DNA of 18,117 nucleotides from an uncultured Corynebacterium sp. (GTDB lineage: Bacteria > Actinomycetota > Actinomycetes > Mycobacteriales > Mycobacteriaceae). The translations under genes were made by a program, and so were the position numbers. The notes below the pieces were generated by a model that searched no databases, was not told where the DNA came from, and saw only the letters and a list, made by a program, of their open reading frames with translations. Below, in pieces: positions 17,985 to 18,117 of this stretch (position 1 is its first letter; every line of letters begins with the position of its first letter). The stretch spans positions 1-18,117 of the forward strand of contig CALUCD010000019.1 of the NCBI GenBank assembly GCA_943914465.1, written 5' to 3'.

Positions 17985-18042
17985 GCCGTTACGCCGGTGG
18001 GAACCCGAGCGGCACAAGGGCCGTCACGCCGGTGGGAACCCG
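17985..18042 (+). repeat. 23-bp direct repeat pair, 35-base period
   Basis: The core ACGCCGGTGGGAACCC occurs at 17991-18006 and 18026-18041. The match extends on both sides to 23 bases with one mismatch (17985-18007 and 18020-18042). The 12-base spacer is unrelated. No open frame or tRNA explains it. Confidence 0.7.
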
Positions 18043-18069
18043 GCGCAGCATCAAAAACCCGCGCACAGC

Positions 18070-18097
18070 AAAACCCCCGCCGTCGCGGCCCGGGGGT
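18070..18097 (-). terminator. Leftward rho-independent terminator for a gene right of the window
   Basis: On the minus strand a seven-pair stem (ACCCCCG at 18073-18079 with CGGGGGT at 18091-18097) runs directly into a four-base U-run (18070-18073). The T-tract exists only in the leftward direction, so it should end transcription of a minus-strand gene beyond the window. In corynebacteria rplL lies upstream of rpoB on the same strand, which makes rplL a reasonable guess. A rival stem pairs 18073-18080 with 18110-18117. Confidence 0.6.
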
Positions 18098-18116
18098 GGG
18101 CCGGTGGGGGCGGGGG
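18092..18116 (+). other. G-quadruplex-capable motif
   Basis: Four runs of three or more G (GGGGG-T-GGG-CCGGT-GGGGG-C-GGGGG) separated by loops of 1, 5 and 1 bases satisfy the usual G-quadruplex pattern on the plus strand. It overlaps the leftward terminator stem and may continue past the window edge. Confidence 0.5.
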
Positions 18117-18117
18117 T

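Noticed and set aside
17985..18042. CRISPR array
   Set aside because: Only two repeat copies with a 12-base spacer and no cas genes in the window.

Overview
The window is chromosomal DNA from a mycolic-acid actinomycete, most likely a Corynebacterium. Three things support this: the rpoB and rpoC proteins closely resemble the corynebacterial sequences I remember, a DUF3068 (PorA-family) envelope protein lies next to rpoB, and the base composition is moderately GC-rich with several GTG/TTG starts and promoters of the actinobacterial TAnnnT type. Nearly everything essential is on the minus strand, so the transcription order runs from right to left: DUF3068 protein, rpoB, rpoC, a lipoprotein/ABC-exporter operon, then rpsL, rpsG and fusA.

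Layout, left to right. 1-300: non-coding DNA downstream of fusA, with a perfect 16-bp inverted repeat and a good leftward promoter for a gene outside the window. 301-3402 (minus): the str operon fusA-rpsG-rpsL. 3403-3634: the rpsL leader, facing a plus-strand promoter. 3635-4300 (plus): a DUF1707 protein with five MGG motifs, probably from a leaderless mRNA. 4333-7044 (minus): an overlapping operon of lipoprotein, ABC ATPase and FtsX/MacB-type permease, sitting between rpoC and rpsL. 7229-7266: a strong terminator after rpoC. 7297-14891 (minus): rpoC and rpoB, with a 26-bp quasi-palindrome between them. 14892-15437: the rpoB leader, with two candidate promoters and an operator-like palindrome. 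15438-16382 (minus): the DUF3068 protein.

The most unusual part is 16400-18117. A single plus-strand gene (16816-17793) encodes a 325-residue protein whose C-terminal third looks like a DUF559/Vsr-like PD-(D/E)XK nuclease. It is flanked on both sides by colinear copies of an approximately 100-bp structured repeat. Conserved blocks (TTTGCCGCTRTCGTT, ATAGCGGCA, ACCTGGGMAAAC, GTTTCCCGCTRTCGGCG) occur at the same offsets in both copies and form hairpins. Around them are further palindromes, a 17-bp tandem triplet, a 23-bp direct repeat and a G-quadruplex-capable end. This gene-plus-repeats unit is the best candidate for an undescribed element. It could be a REP/RAYT-like nuclease-repeat partnership or an autoregulated nuclease locus.

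Together the window holds the core transcription machinery (beta and beta' subunits), core translation machinery (S12, S7, EF-G), two envelope-related modules, and one accessory nuclease/repeat module at the right edge.
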